Positions 49,212 to 58,411 of a DNA stretch of 64,000 nucleotides are shown here, piece after piece (position 1 is the stretch's first letter; every line of letters starts with the position of its first letter). The position numbers were made by a program, and so were the translations under genes. The notes beneath the pieces are model-generated. The model was given only the letters and a program-made list of their open reading frames with translations. It had not been told where the DNA came from and searched no databases. The stretch is from Rufibacter roseus. GTDB lineage: Bacteria; Bacteroidota; Bacteroidia; Cytophagales; Hymenobacteraceae. The DNA lies in contig NZ_LRML01000001.1 of NCBI RefSeq assembly GCF_001647285.1, forward strand, positions 496,001-560,000, given 5' to 3'.

Positions 49212-50291
49212 TTAAAAGCCAATCTTCTTTCTGGAGCCTGCTGTTTCAAAAGCTTTGTCTTCATAATTGAAGATGTCAGCGAGCGACATGTCTGTGTCGG
49301 TAGTGGTGTGACCTAATGTTTGCAATAGCTTATTTGTTTTTTCTGATGAAAGAGGCTTGAACTCATAATTAGCAATCAAACGACCTTTCCGGAGCAAAGC
49401 TTTGTCAACTCTGTCAATATTGGTGTTGAAGGTGCAGATAATTTTAATGTTCAAATAGTCACTGAAAAGCCCGTCAGTTAATTGCAGAATGGTAGAGGCC
49501 ACGGAGTTCTCATGAATGTTCTCTCTAGTGGTTATTACTTTTTCGGCATCTTCTATGACTAAAATAGAGTTCCTGTTCTTCAACAAGAACGAGATGAAGT
49601 CAGGGTTCAATAAATCCTTTACAAATTCATTTTGCACAAATATGAAATTGTGCTCATGGAAACGTGAAAGTAGGTGCTTAATATAGGAAGTCTTTCCGGT
49701 GCCAGGCGCTCCATGCAGCAGAATCAGGCCAGATCTTTCCTGTTCCAGGGAGTTTTCTATGATGCTGTTTATCTCCTGAAAGTCATCATTATAATGTTCT
49801 TCTATGTTTACCTGTAGAAACTCACTCTTGACATCCTCGGTGTCAAAATGCTTTGAATCATAAGTGAGAACTTTAAACGTAGGAGCCTTATTAGTGCCAA
49901 ATTCAACACGCAAGGTTTTATTCAAAGAGATTACCTCTTGCTCCAAATTCAAATCTGTTGCATCATACAAGAATTCAACGTAGAGTTCATTGTTGTTCAG
50001 AGAAACCCAAATAAGTAAAGCCTTGGCTGTACTTTTCAATAGGTACTGGTAGGGATAATCTTTTGAAGAGTCTGAATCTTTGTCATCTTCTGTGCTCCAG
50101 TTCTTGAAAACCTCCACTAGCTTATTTTTTTCAAAGTCAAGGGAGGTAACTACCTGTTCCATTGATTCTTTACTTGCCTTGAGGGCTGTTTCAAAACTTA
50201 AACTAGAAGGTAACTTATCAAAACAGATGATAAAATATCGGGTCCGGCCGAAGTCATTGTAATCATCAAATGCATCTATCAAATGGGGCAT
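49212..50291 (-). CDS. AAA+ ATPase with N-terminal unknown domain
   Basis: This is a 359-residue protein. Residues 1-165 form an alpha/beta domain I do not recognise (FGRTRYFIICFDKLPSSLSF, ALLIWVSLNNNELYVEFLYD). Residues about 175-345 are a AAA+ domain: Walker A LLHGAPGTGKTSYIKHLL, Walker B NSILVIEDAEKVI, sensor 1 IKIICTFNTNIDRVDKALL, then the arginine-containing RKGRLIANYEF. The very end SRKKIGF resembles the conserved (R/K)xIGF tail seen in this group of single-gene AAA proteins. A remodelling role is likely, but the client is unknown. It stands alone, with no obvious operon partner, between repeat-rich gaps. Confidence 0.85.
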   Translation of the reverse strand: MPHLIDAFDDYNDFGRTRYFIICFDKLPSSLSFETALKASKESMEQVVTSLDFEKNKLVEVFKNWSTEDDKDSDSSKDYPYQYLLKSTAKALLIWVSLNNNELYVEFLYDATDLNLEQEVISLNKTLRVEFGTNKAPTFKVLTYDSKHFDTEDVKSEFLQVNIEEHYNDDFQEINSIIENSLEQERSGLILLHGAPGTGKTSYIKHLLSRFHEHNFIFVQNEFVKDLLNPDFISFLLKNRNSILVIEDAEKVITTRENIHENSVASTILQLTDGLFSDYLNIKIICTFNTNIDRVDKALLRKGRLIANYEFKPLSSEKTNKLLQTLGHTTTDTDMSLADIFNYEDKAFETAGSRKKIGF

Positions 50292-50434
50292 TTCTCTTTT
50301 TTATTTAATCTTAAATACTGCAGTAGTTAAAATGTAAGCAACTCTAAAGGAATGATAGTTTATCCATGCTTCTTGAACGAATGCTGGGAGAAAAAAGAGG
50401 AGATGAGTTTCCCCTAAACACTAACAACCATATA

Positions 50435-52381
50435 CTACTTCACCAACGTCACCTTCTCAATCTTATCGCCAATCTCCAGTTGATGCACCACATCCATGCC
50501 TTTTATTACATGGGCGAAGATGCTGTAGCGGCCGTCTAGGTGCGGGGTGGGGGAGTGGGTGATGAACCATTGCACGCTTTCGGTGTCTTTGCCGGCACTG
50601 GCCATGCCTAAGGTGCCTTCCAGGTAGTGCAGGTTCGGGAATTCTGAGCGGATAGCGTAGTCTGAGCTGCCCCAGCCGTCGCCACGCGGGTCGCCGCCCT
50701 GTACCACAAAGTTGGGCACCACACGGTGAAAATTCTTGCCATCATAGAAGCCTTTCTTCACCAACTCCACAAAATTGGCTACTGAGCCGGGGGCATCCTC
50801 TACGTACAATTGAAGGGTTATATCGCCTTTTGATGTACGGAGCAAAGCTTTCTGGTCTTTAGAGAGGCTGTTCACCGTTGCCCAATTGATAGGGTGCGAG
50901 AAGGGTGTTTTGGCTACCGGACTTTCTGGTTTTCCTTCTAAATAATCAATGGTTTTCTGCAGCTCAATGTGGGTTTCCACATCGCGGGGTAGGGTGAGTT
51001 TGTCGCGGGCTTGGGTCAGGAAAGATTTGTCTGGAAATGAGAATCTCATGCCTAGGTCCGGATTACGAATAGCTCCAGCCCCGATGCCCACTAAAGCCAC
51101 GTCGCCAGACTCTACGGCTCGTTTAAAAATATTGCTGAATTCTGCGGCGTTGGCTTGATTAAAGTCTTTCCGGCCCCTGATAGAAGCCAAGGTTTCTAGT
51201 CCGGTGGTGCCGATAACCGGGTCTTTGGCAGTGAATACCTGCTCTTGAATGAACTTGAACTGGTTCTGGTCTTTGCTCAAAGCCGTAAGAAGAGCGGCTT
51301 TTTCATAAGGGTCTTTACTAGTAGTATATCGCTGCTGTATCTGTTGGGCAACCGCACTTTTTTGAGCAGAGGGGGCTGTTGCCAAAGCGGCTCCAAAAAG
51401 AGCAGCTCTCACACGCCACTTTGACTGCTTGTTAGCTTCCTCTAATAATCTACCCGATTCTGAAGCAGGAGCTTTGGCCGTTAAATATTCAGCGGCAGCC
51501 AGTGCCACGTGCGGGTGTTTGTCTGAAAGTGCAGCAAAGGCAGCGTCTTTCACCTGGGCATACGCTAAATTGTGCAGCGGACGTACGGCATTTACCCGCA
51601 CCCGGTAATCAGTATCGTTGCGCAGTACCTGGGTTATGACAGGGGCAACTCCGCTGGTATCAGTCATTTTACCTAAGGCCAGCACTGCGGCCATGCGTAC
51701 GTGGGCACTAGGGTCTTGCCGCACCACAGTGAACAATGGCTGTTTCAGGGCACTAACATCTAAGTTAGGCGTACGACCTAAAAAATGAGCGGCCCCTAGT
51801 CGGGTGGCTTCATCTTTGGCACTCAATAAATTGCTGGCTTTCTTTAAAGCGGCACCATAATTCAGTTTCCGTTGGCCAGCCCGGTATAACGCCCACGCTT
51901 GTCCTCGTTGAAGTTCAGAGTCACCAGATGAAATCATAGATAACATGTCCAGACCTCGTTGAGTAGCTACTTTTCCCCAGACTTCCAGTATTTCAGCCCG
52001 AACTGCAGGATTGGTGATAGAGCCGTACGCTGCTATCAAAGCTTGTTCTGCCGACGATTTTCCTATTTGACCAAGCGCATAGGCAGCGGCTTTCTGTACT
52101 TCGGCCTCTGGGTCTTGCAGTAACGGAGTCAAGGCAGAAACAGCGGCAGTGTCCTGCACTGAGGCAAATGCTAAGGCAGCTTCACGACGGTACATAGCCT
52201 CAGGGCGCTGCAGAAAAGGCAGTAGGCCTTCAGTTTTGCGCTCGTCTTGCAAGGTGTAGATGTTGCGGATGGTGGCGTCTGAGAATTTGTTGCCAGTACC
52301 GGAGCTGCTTTTCTGACCAGGTTGGCTACAGGCAGCCGCTATCAAGAGTAGCGCAGCGGCACTGCGGAATCTTTTTTTCAT
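50435..52381 (-). CDS. HEAT-repeat lipoprotein fused to a cyclophilin-type prolyl isomerase
   Basis: This 648-residue protein starts from ATG 52,381, chosen because a lipoprotein signal (MKKRFRSAAALLLIAAACSQ) begins there; the 26 upstream codons are heptad-repeat sequence. From about residue 40 to 470 are HEAT-like helical repeats (EAEVQKAAAYALGQIG, SAHVRMAAVLALGKM, DYRVRVNAVRPLHNLA). The last 160 residues are a cyclophilin domain: TSKGDITLQLYVEDAPG, NFHRVVPNFVVQGGDPRGDG with the catalytic Arg, and STGMASAGKD-like LGMASAGKDTESVQWF. It would act in the periplasm as a folding factor with a large protein-binding scaffold. This fusion is known in Bacteroidota. Confidence 0.9.
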   Translation of the reverse strand: MKKRFRSAAALLLIAAACSQPGQKSSSGTGNKFSDATIRNIYTLQDERKTEGLLPFLQRPEAMYRREAALAFASVQDTAAVSALTPLLQDPEAEVQKAAAYALGQIGKSSAEQALIAAYGSITNPAVRAEILEVWGKVATQRGLDMLSMISSGDSELQRGQAWALYRAGQRKLNYGAALKKASNLLSAKDEATRLGAAHFLGRTPNLDVSALKQPLFTVVRQDPSAHVRMAAVLALGKMTDTSGVAPVITQVLRNDTDYRVRVNAVRPLHNLAYAQVKDAAFAALSDKHPHVALAAAEYLTAKAPASESGRLLEEANKQSKWRVRAALFGAALATAPSAQKSAVAQQIQQRYTTSKDPYEKAALLTALSKDQNQFKFIQEQVFTAKDPVIGTTGLETLASIRGRKDFNQANAAEFSNIFKRAVESGDVALVGIGAGAIRNPDLGMRFSFPDKSFLTQARDKLTLPRDVETHIELQKTIDYLEGKPESPVAKTPFSHPINWATVNSLSKDQKALLRTSKGDITLQLYVEDAPGSVANFVELVKKGFYDGKNFHRVVPNFVVQGGDPRGDGWGSSDYAIRSEFPNLHYLEGTLGMASAGKDTESVQWFITHSPTPHLDGRYSIFAHVIKGMDVVHQLEIGDKIEKVTLVK

Positions 52382-52422
52382 AGAGTTGGAATTCAAAAAC
52401 GGAAGATACGAATTTTGTTTTT

Positions 52423-52450
52423 CGTTATCCGTTAATCGTTGTTCGTTATG
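52423..52450. repeat. H7 heptad repeat array (4 units)
   Basis: CGTTATC, CGTTAAT, CGTTGTT and CGTTATG lie 42 bp upstream of the chosen start of the HEAT-cyclophilin gene and inside the false N-terminal extension. Confidence 0.8.
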
Positions 52451-52541
52451 CAATGTCACAAGTTTTGAAGCACTTATTGTGAGGGGGCGAATGTGCGGAT
52501 CTTTGTGTTGCGTTCATTACTGATTAGCGGGTGCAGGAGTT

Positions 52542-52578
52542 GCGTTTTTAGCTTGTTTTCCTGAAAACAGGTCAAAAG
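52542..52578. repeat. IP palindrome copy 22, in a divergent gap
   Basis: The arms GCGTTTTTAGCTTG and CAGGTCAAAAG surround TTTTCCTGAAAA. It lies between the divergent HEAT-cyclophilin and MFS starts. Confidence 0.75.
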
Positions 52579-52612
52579 GACATCTGTCTTTGTAGGCTTG
52601 GGCAAACTTTCA

Positions 52613-52620
52613 GACCTTTG
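52613..52620 (+). promoter_or_regulatory. Possible -7 box of the second MFS gene
   Basis: GACCTTTG resembles TANNTTTG with one mismatch. TTTG lies 20 nt upstream at 52,589-52,592, close to the expected 19. Confidence 0.4.
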
Positions 52621-52641
52621 CGGCTTCTGTTTTATATAAGA

Positions 52642-53829
52642 ATGTCCTCAGCTACTCCCCAGGTCTATACGCTGCAATTCTGGTTGCTTTGCCTTAGCTC
52701 CTTCTTGTTCTTTGCCAGCTTTAACATGCTCATTCCCGAGCTGCCCAGTTACCTGACGCGCCTGGGTGGCGAAGAATACAAAGGCTTAATCATTGGTTTG
52801 TTTGCCATTACCGCCTGCATCTCCAGACCCTTCAGCGGAAAGCTCGCCGATACCTGGGGCCGAATGCCCGTTATGTATTTTGGTGTGTTGGTGTGCGTGG
52901 TATGCGGACTGCTGTACCCCGTGTTTACTACAGTCTTCGGATTTTTGCTTTTGCGCCTGCTGCACGGTTTTTCCACGGGTTTCACACCCACAGGCAACTC
53001 TGCCTACATAGCCGATGTGGTGCCGTTGTCACGCAGGGGCGAGGCTATTGGAATCTTTGGTTTGGCGGGAAGTTTGGGCATGGCCGCCGGCCCGGCGTTA
53101 GGGGGTGAGTTAGGTAAGTTTATGTCCATACAGTACCTGTTCGTAGGATCGGCAGGGCTGGCGTTGCTGTCGGTGCTGGTGTTGTCGGGTATGAGGGAGA
53201 CCTTGCCTCGTCCGCAGCGTTTCAGTTTACGGCTGCTAAGGGTGCGCCGCCATGAGATTTTCGAGCCCAATGTACTGCCTCCCTTCATTGTCATGCTGCT
53301 CAATATCTTTTGTTTTGGCGCGGTACTTACTCTTGCTCCTGATTTCAGTGAGCACCTGCAGATGGGCAACAAAGGACTCTTTTTTACTTTCTTCACGGTT
53401 TCCTCGCTAGGTATCCGGTTTTTAGCCGGTCGCGCCTCTGATAAATATGGTAGGGTACGGGTGTTAAAGGTTTCTTCAGTGATATTAGTGATTTCTATGG
53501 TCACGCTGGCTACGGCTACAACTAAGTTTCAATTCTTAGTTGCGGCCATTTTGTTTGGCGTGGGTTCGGGCATGAACTCACCTACGTTGTACGCCTGGTG
53601 CATTGACCTGAGCCACCCCCAGAACCGGGGACGTGCCATGGCCACTATTTATATTGCATTGGAAACCGGTATTGGCATGGGCGCTTTTGTATCGGGATGG
53701 TTGTACGGTAATGATGCTTCTACGCTTCCTTATCCGTTTTGGGCCGCAGCCGGGCTTTGTGCATTGGCATTTCTTTATCTGGTTTTTGGGAATCACAGCA
53801 AGTATAGGTCTCTGGAGAAGGCTGGGTAG
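52642..53829 (+). CDS. Major facilitator superfamily transporter
   Basis: This protein is about 395 residues from ATG 52,642 (MSSATPQVYTLQFWLLCLSS); the frame also opens at TTG 52,618. Twelve hydrophobic helices are present. Motif A occurs in both halves (SGKLADTWGRMPVMYFGV after helix 2; AGRASDKYGRVRVLKVS after helix 8), and helix 5 has an exporter-like GLAGSLGMAAGPALGG. It probably acts as an inner-membrane drug or metabolite exporter; the substrate is unknown. It is divergent from the HEAT-cyclophilin gene. An IP palindrome starts 3 bp after the stop. Confidence 0.87.
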   Translation: MSSATPQVYTLQFWLLCLSSFLFFASFNMLIPELPSYLTRLGGEEYKGLIIGLFAITACISRPFSGKLADTWGRMPVMYFGVLVCVVCGLLYPVFTTVFGFLLLRLLHGFSTGFTPTGNSAYIADVVPLSRRGEAIGIFGLAGSLGMAAGPALGGELGKFMSIQYLFVGSAGLALLSVLVLSGMRETLPRPQRFSLRLLRVRRHEIFEPNVLPPFIVMLLNIFCFGAVLTLAPDFSEHLQMGNKGLFFTFFTVSSLGIRFLAGRASDKYGRVRVLKVSSVILVISMVTLATATTKFQFLVAAILFGVGSGMNSPTLYAWCIDLSHPQNRGRAMATIYIALETGIGMGAFVSGWLYGNDASTLPYPFWAAAGLCALAFLYLVFGNHSKYRSLEKAG

Positions 53830-53831
53830 GT

Positions 53832-53872
53832 GCTGTTTTAAGGCTGCTTTCTGAAAAATAGGCCGAAAACAG
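53832..53872. repeat. IP palindrome copy 23
   Basis: The arms GCTGTTTTAAGGCTG and TAGGCCGAAAACAG surround CTTTCTGAAAAA, directly after the MFS stop. Confidence 0.75.
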
Positions 53873-53888
53873 TTTTAGGAATGCGTGG

Positions 53889-53935
53889 ACCGGCAGGTGT
53901 AAACATCCCCCTTCGCCCCCTTCAAAGGGGGGAAT
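53889..53935. repeat. Solo right end of the 47.8-kb composite element
   Basis: CCGGCAGGTGTAAACATCCC followed by CCTTCGCCCCCTTCAAAGGG matches the right end of the 47,827-48,068 element, including the inner CCGGCAGGTGTAAACAT. No left end is found. Confidence 0.65.
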
Positions 53936-53982
53936 ATCTCCAAGAGTAGCAATGGGTATGGACAAACGCTTGATGAGGAAGT

Positions 53983-54020
53983 GCGTTTTTGGCCTGTTTT
54001 CTGAAAAATTAGCCTAAAAT
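53983..54020. repeat. IP palindrome copy 24
   Basis: The arms GCGTTTTTGGCCTG and TTAGCCTAAAAT surround TTTTCTGAAAAA. It is the second of three IP copies in one 445-bp convergent gap. Confidence 0.7.
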
Positions 54021-54121
54021 GGTAGCTCAATAGACTTCACAGCGTCTTCAAGACCTGCGAGCGTCTGTGCCAATAAGCGGGGAATTGGAGAATTTTGAGG
54101 CTTTTGTTTCATAGTTACCGT

Positions 54122-54158
54122 GCCCCTAACCCTAACCCTCTCCCTTGGGGAGAGAGAA
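54122..54158. repeat. Solo CCCTCTCC-type repeat
   Basis: GCCCCTAACCCTAACCCTCT followed by CCCTTGGGGAGAGAG is a relative of the ends of the 48,907-49,072 element. Confidence 0.5.
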
Positions 54159-54174
54159 TGGCGCTTTCCAATTA

Positions 54175-54209
54175 TCGGCCTCTTTTTCTAAAAGTAGGTC
54201 TAAAATGTT
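54175..54209. repeat. Degenerate IP palindrome copy 25
   Basis: TCGGCCTC, TTTTTCTAAAAG and TAGGTCTAAAAT; the outer left arm is lost. Confidence 0.45.
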
Positions 54210-54245
54210 TACGTGAGTGGTTTGTTTTGATCCTTCACATTAAAA

Positions 54246-54273
54246 CAATCAACAATCAGCAACCAACAATCAG
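54246..54273. repeat. H7 heptad repeat array (4 units)
   Basis: CAATCAA, CAATCAG, CAACCAA and CAATCAG abut the stop of the ABC transporter gene at 54,274. Confidence 0.85.
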
Positions 54274-56127
54274 TTACAAATACCCCTTTGCCTGCAGCCG
54301 GAACAACTCAGCGTATCTGTCGCCTTTGGCAATGAGTTCTTCATGTGAGCCCATTTCCACGAACTGACCGTTCTCGATCACTAGAATTCTGTCGGCCATT
54401 CTAACGGTGCTGAAGCGGTGGGAGATGAGCACGGCAGTTTTGCCTTGGGTGAGCTCAGAGAATCGCTGAAATACCTCGTGTTCGGCACGGGCATCCAGGG
54501 CGGCGGTTGGCTCGTCCAGAATCAGGAGCTGAGCGTCACGCATGTAGGCACGGCCCAAAGCTATTTTTTGCCACTCTCCGCCAGATAAATCTACACCTTT
54601 GCTGAACCGGCGACCAATGATTTGGTCATAACCTTCGGGCAGTTTGGAAATAACCGTATCTGCCAGGCTTTGTTGCGCCGAAGATTCAATGCGGGGGCGG
54701 TTTTCCTTCTCGTCAATGCGGCCAATGGCGATGTTGGTGCCCGCGGTCATCTGAAAACGGACGAAGTCCTGGAAAATAACCCCTATTTCGCGACGCAAGT
54801 CTTCTGGGTTATACTCTCGCAGGTCTACTCCGTCTAATAAAATACGGCCTTCGGTGGGGTCGTAGAGGCGGGAGAGGAGTTTGACAAGGGTAGTTTTGCC
54901 GGCACCGTTTTCACCAACCAAAGCCAGTTTTTCACCGGCTCTAAGTGTGAAGTTAAGGTTCCGGATGGCCCATTTTTCAGTGTTACGGTATTTGAAGCCT
55001 ACGTTTTCAAACGTAAAGCCGTGCAGAATAGGGCGCGGGAATGTAGGAGCCGAAGCTTGCCGCTGTATTCTAGGTTGCAGGTTAAAAAAGTCGAAAAAGT
55101 CCTGCAGGTACAGCGATCCCTCGGCCACACTGGTGAACCTATTCAATACAGCCTCCAGCAGACCCCGCATGCGCATAAAAGAGCCGGCCAAAAAAGTGAG
55201 CTGGCCAATGGAAACTACGCCAGCGGCGGTTTGCAGAATAAGATAAACATAGGCGCCATAGTAACCCGCGCTTCCGAGCGAGGCAAACACGCTTCCCCAA
55301 GCGGCCCGGCGGGTAGACAACTTTTTGTTATCGAGGTAAAATTTAGAAGATAATTCCCGGAAGCGGTTCACCAGAAAACCAGAAAGACCAAATATTTTCA
55401 CTTCTTTGGCAGTATCATCGCTGGCACCGGTTTGGCGGAGGTAGTCCAGCTCACGGCGCTCAGGTGTCCAGCCATGCACCAGCGAATAGCTTCTTTCGTT
55501 GAAATGTGATTCGCCCAAAAAAGCTGGCAGCACGGCTATAAACAGTAACAGCAGCAGCCAAGGGTTAAAAGCTGCCAGACCCACTGCTAAAATCACCATG
55601 GTCAATATATCCTGCAGCTGCCCCAGCACCTGACTCATGAGCACGGTTCGGCTGAGGGTTTGGCGGCGGGCGCGCTCCAGTTTGTCATAGAAAGCTGAGT
55701 CCTCGAACTGGTCAAGGTCTAGCTCGGCGGCGTGCTCCATGAGTTTTATAGAAGACTGATTCGCAAATAAATCGCCCAGCAGCCCATCAATTAGGGCAAT
55801 GCCCCGGTTCAATACATCTGAGACAACGGCCAACCCAAACTCTACGGCCACCAGCGTAAGAAGGTAGTTGGTGGAGCCGCCGGTGGTTTGGGTAAGGCGT
55901 ACCACCTCGTCAATTATCAGTTGCCCCACATACAGTATTGCCAGCGGAATACCCGCCCGCAGTGCCCGCAGCACCACGTTGACCAAAGCCATACGGGGGT
56001 TGGTTTGCCACACCATCTTCAGGAAGGGCGGCAAATGCTTTAGGGCACTCACTCTCTCTTGTACTGAAAGAGCTGGCTGCCCCAGTTTAGGAGGCTTTTT
56101 GCCAAAGAAGTTAGACCAAATTGCCAT
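54274..56127 (-). CDS. ABC transporter, fused permease and ATPase
   Basis: This protein has about 617 residues (start ATG 56,127, MAIWSNFFGKK; a longer start at 56,145 is possible). The type I exporter membrane domain spans about 30-340 with six helices. The ATPase domain spans about 370-610: Walker A LVGENGAGKTTLVKLLSRLY, Q-loop GVIFQDFVRFQM, signature DLSGGEWQKIALGRAYM, Walker B QLLILDEPTAALDARAEH, and the switch histidine in AVLISHRFSTVRMADR. It should work as a homodimer or paired half-transporter in the inner membrane, exporting lipids, peptides or drugs; the substrate is unknown. No partner gene is adjacent. Confidence 0.92.
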   Translation of the reverse strand: MAIWSNFFGKKPPKLGQPALSVQERVSALKHLPPFLKMVWQTNPRMALVNVVLRALRAGIPLAILYVGQLIIDEVVRLTQTTGGSTNYLLTLVAVEFGLAVVSDVLNRGIALIDGLLGDLFANQSSIKLMEHAAELDLDQFEDSAFYDKLERARRQTLSRTVLMSQVLGQLQDILTMVILAVGLAAFNPWLLLLLFIAVLPAFLGESHFNERSYSLVHGWTPERRELDYLRQTGASDDTAKEVKIFGLSGFLVNRFRELSSKFYLDNKKLSTRRAAWGSVFASLGSAGYYGAYVYLILQTAAGVVSIGQLTFLAGSFMRMRGLLEAVLNRFTSVAEGSLYLQDFFDFFNLQPRIQRQASAPTFPRPILHGFTFENVGFKYRNTEKWAIRNLNFTLRAGEKLALVGENGAGKTTLVKLLSRLYDPTEGRILLDGVDLREYNPEDLRREIGVIFQDFVRFQMTAGTNIAIGRIDEKENRPRIESSAQQSLADTVISKLPEGYDQIIGRRFSKGVDLSGGEWQKIALGRAYMRDAQLLILDEPTAALDARAEHEVFQRFSELTQGKTAVLISHRFSTVRMADRILVIENGQFVEMGSHEELIAKGDRYAELFRLQAKGYL

Positions 56128-56186
56128 AGGCGTGAAGTTACACAAAGCTTGTTAGTACGGAAGAGATGGGCTTGAGATGCAGACAC

Positions 56187-56224
56187 TCTTTTTGGTCTGT
56201 TTTAAAGAAAATAGGTCGAAAACG
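56187..56224. repeat. IP palindrome copy 26, in a divergent gap
   Basis: CTTTTTGGTCTG, TTTTAAAGAAAA and TAGGTCGAAAACG. It lies between the divergent ABC transporter and serine acetyltransferase genes. Confidence 0.6.
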
Positions 56225-56332
56225 TATAGTTGTGGTGCCTTAACGAGAGTTGGTTTAGCAAAGGGTATCAGGTTTTCTGTGTTATTACAGCCATGGTGTA
56301 TAGCTTTGCAACCTATTTGCGTACGTACTTTT

Positions 56333-57166
56333 ATGGAAGAATCTTTTTTACAGAAACTGTGGGGGTTGCACCAGCAAAACCAGCTCCGGATCCCTACTGG
56401 GTTGCTCTGCCAGTTTCTGAACAGGTTGCTGCAAATGTTGTTTCCGCCGTTGGCCGAGCAGCCCTTTAAAAGCGCACAGGCACTGGGGCAGGAGGCCAGT
56501 TTTCTGGAGCAGGAACTGGAAAAATTATTGGAAGGGGTGCAGCATATCAGTCCGTTTTCCGCCTCCGAGACCGTAAACCACTTTATAAAACAATTGCCCT
56601 GGTTACACGAGCAGCTCCTTGCCGATGCTCATTTTATCATGCAGGAAGACCCGGCCGCCCGCCACGTAGAAGAGGTAATGCGTTCTTACCCAGGGTTCTA
56701 TGCCATTGCCGTTTACCGTATTGCGCACGTGCTGTACCAGGCAGGAGTTCCGTTGCTGCCGCGCATTCTCACCGAATCTGCCCATGACCGGACGGGTATT
56801 GACATTCACCCAGGCGCCAGCATTGATTTTCCGTTTTGCATTGACCACGGCACCGGCATTGTCATTGGCGAAACCACGGTCATTGGCAAATACGTGAAGC
56901 TGTACCAAGGCGTGACTCTGGGCGCATTGAGCGTGGCCAAACATATGCAAGATCTGAAACGGCACCCTACGCTGGAAGACCACGTCATTATTTACGCCGG
57001 GGCTACTATACTAGGAGGCAGTACTACCATTGGTGCGCGCAGTATCATTGGCGGAAATGTGTGGCTTACGGAAAGTGTCCCGCCCTTTTCAAGGCTCTAT
57101 CATAGAGCCCAGATTAAGGTAAGTCGTTCTGAAGCCCCTGAAGACATTCTTGATTTCTCTATATAG
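56333..57166 (+). CDS. cysE: Serine O-acetyltransferase
   Basis: This 277-residue enzyme makes O-acetylserine from serine and acetyl-CoA. ATG 56,333 (MEESFLQKLWGLHQQN) is chosen; the open frame upstream to 56,177 overlaps an IP palindrome and lacks family character. An N-terminal helical domain (to about 150) with YPGFYAIAVYRIAHVLYQ is followed by the left-handed beta-helix. There the catalytic segments are HDRTGIDIHPGASIDFPF and IDHGTGIVIGETTVIG, then YQGVTLGALSV, and the tail ends EDILDFSI. The C-terminal Ile fits docking into cysteine synthase. The cysteine synthase gene follows 156 bp downstream, giving the two last steps of cysteine synthesis in order. Confidence 0.95.
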   Translation: MEESFLQKLWGLHQQNQLRIPTGLLCQFLNRLLQMLFPPLAEQPFKSAQALGQEASFLEQELEKLLEGVQHISPFSASETVNHFIKQLPWLHEQLLADAHFIMQEDPAARHVEEVMRSYPGFYAIAVYRIAHVLYQAGVPLLPRILTESAHDRTGIDIHPGASIDFPFCIDHGTGIVIGETTVIGKYVKLYQGVTLGALSVAKHMQDLKRHPTLEDHVIIYAGATILGGSTTIGARSIIGGNVWLTESVPPFSRLYHRAQIKVSRSEAPEDILDFSI

Positions 57167-57322
57167 TTTCATCAACGATTACGGTAGCTGACTAAAAAGA
57201 ATTTTAATCTTTGGCTAAGTCTACTAACTTTATTGACTTGACGGAGTAACATCTACTTGTTTTACCATTTGAGAGCAGTTTTTTAGCAACTGCCTCTTCA
57301 CTAGCAACAGTCTTTTTATAAT

Positions 57323-58237
57323 ATGAAAGCAGAAAACGTTTTACAGACCATCGGCAACACGCCAGTAGTGCGGATTAACCGCTTGTTCGGTGCTGATGCC
57401 CAAGTGTACATGAAGTTGGAGCGGGCCAACCCAGGCGGAAGCATCAAAGACCGTATTGCCTTGTCTATGATCGAAGACGCCGAGAAACGCGGTATCTTAA
57501 AAGAAAACAGCCGCATCATAGAGCCTACTTCAGGAAACACCGGTGTGGGTTTGGCCATGGTGGCTGCAGTGAAAGGATACTCCCTTACACTGGTTATGCC
57601 CGAATCAATGTCAATTGAGCGCCGCCGCCTGATGGCCGCCTACGGTGCTCAATTAGAACTCACTCCGCGTGAGAAAGGCATGAAAGGTGCCATTGAGCGC
57701 GCACATGAACTGGCTGACCAAGATGAGAATGCCTGGATACCTATGCAGTTCGATAACGAAGCCAACACCAAAATTCACGTTGAAACCACCGCGCAGGAAG
57801 TACTGGCAGATTTCCCTGACGGGCTGGATTATTTGATCACTGGCGTTGGTACCGGTGGCCATATTACAGGTGTGGGCAAAGTACTGAAAGAGAAATTCCC
57901 GAACCTGAAGGTGTTTGCCGTTGAGCCTACGCTGTCACCGGTATTAAGTGGCGGAGCTCCGGGCCCGCACCCAATCCAAGGGATTGGTGCCGGTTTTGTG
58001 CCTTCTATTTTAGACACAGAGGTTTTAGACGGTGTAATTCAGGTGGCTCCACCAGATGCATTTGAGTATACCCGCCGCGCTGCCAAAGAAGAAGGACTTT
58101 TCATTGGTGTTTCTTCTGGATCATCATTGGCGGCCGTTGCCCAAAAACTGGCGGAGGTTGAGAAAGGAGCCCGTGTGTTAACTTTCTGCTATGACACCGG
58201 TGAGCGGTACCTTTCAGTGGAAGGACTGTTTGTTTAA
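57323..58237 (+). CDS. cysM: O-acetylserine sulfhydrylase (cysteine synthase, CysK/CysM)
   Basis: This 304-residue PLP enzyme makes cysteine from O-acetylserine and sulfide. The family start is [19 protein letters not shown]. The PLP lysine lies in [17 protein letters not shown] (about residue 43), the substrate loop is [15 protein letters not shown], the PLP phosphate loop is [15 protein letters not shown], and [15 protein letters not shown] is near the end. It is likely to dock with the CysE encoded just upstream. CysK and CysM forms differ in details I cannot fix by eye, so the symbol is a best guess. A hairpin and an IP palindrome follow. Confidence 0.93.
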   Translation: MKAENVLQTIGNTPVVRINRLFGADAQVYMKLERANPGGSIKDRIALSMIEDAEKRGILKENSRIIEPTSGNTGVGLAMVAAVKGYSLTLVMPESMSIERRRLMAAYGAQLELTPREKGMKGAIERAHELADQDENAWIPMQFDNEANTKIHVETTAQEVLADFPDGLDYLITGVGTGGHITGVGKVLKEKFPNLKVFAVEPTLSPVLSGGAPGPHPIQGIGAGFVPSILDTEVLDGVIQVAPPDAFEYTRRAAKEEGLFIGVSSGSSLAAVAQKLAEVEKGARVLTFCYDTGERYLSVEGLFV

Positions 58238-58267
58238 GCCCCCACAAAACAATTTACTGCAAAAGAA

Positions 58268-58302
58268 AAGCCGCCCCTGCTCAGTGCAGAGGCGCTCTTT
58301 TG
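58268..58302 (+). terminator. Hairpin after the cysteine synthase gene
   Basis: AGCCGCCCCTGC and GCAGAGGCGCT form an imperfect stem around TCAGT, with TCTTTTG after it. Confidence 0.55.
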
Positions 58303-58352
58303 CAGTAAAGTCATCTTAAAGAGCCTGTTTTGTTAAATGCTCATACGGCTGG

Positions 58353-58393
58353 GCTGTTTTTAAGCTGATTTTTGAAAAATGGGCTCAAAACAA
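58353..58393. repeat. IP palindrome copy 27
   Basis: The arms GCTGTTTTTAAGCTG and GGGCTCAAAACAAGC surround ATTTTTGAAAAAT, in the convergent gap between the cysteine synthase and DASS transporter genes. Confidence 0.75.
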
Positions 58394-58411
58394 GCTTCTG
58401 CTGTTTACCTG

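Noticed and set aside
52382-52459. 26-residue extension of the HEAT-cyclophilin protein
   Set aside because: It is heptad-repeat sequence and would bury the lipoprotein signal that begins at 52,381.
56177-56332. Extended start of the serine acetyltransferase
   Set aside because: It overlaps an IP palindrome and adds residues not seen in the family; an ATG lies at the conserved start.
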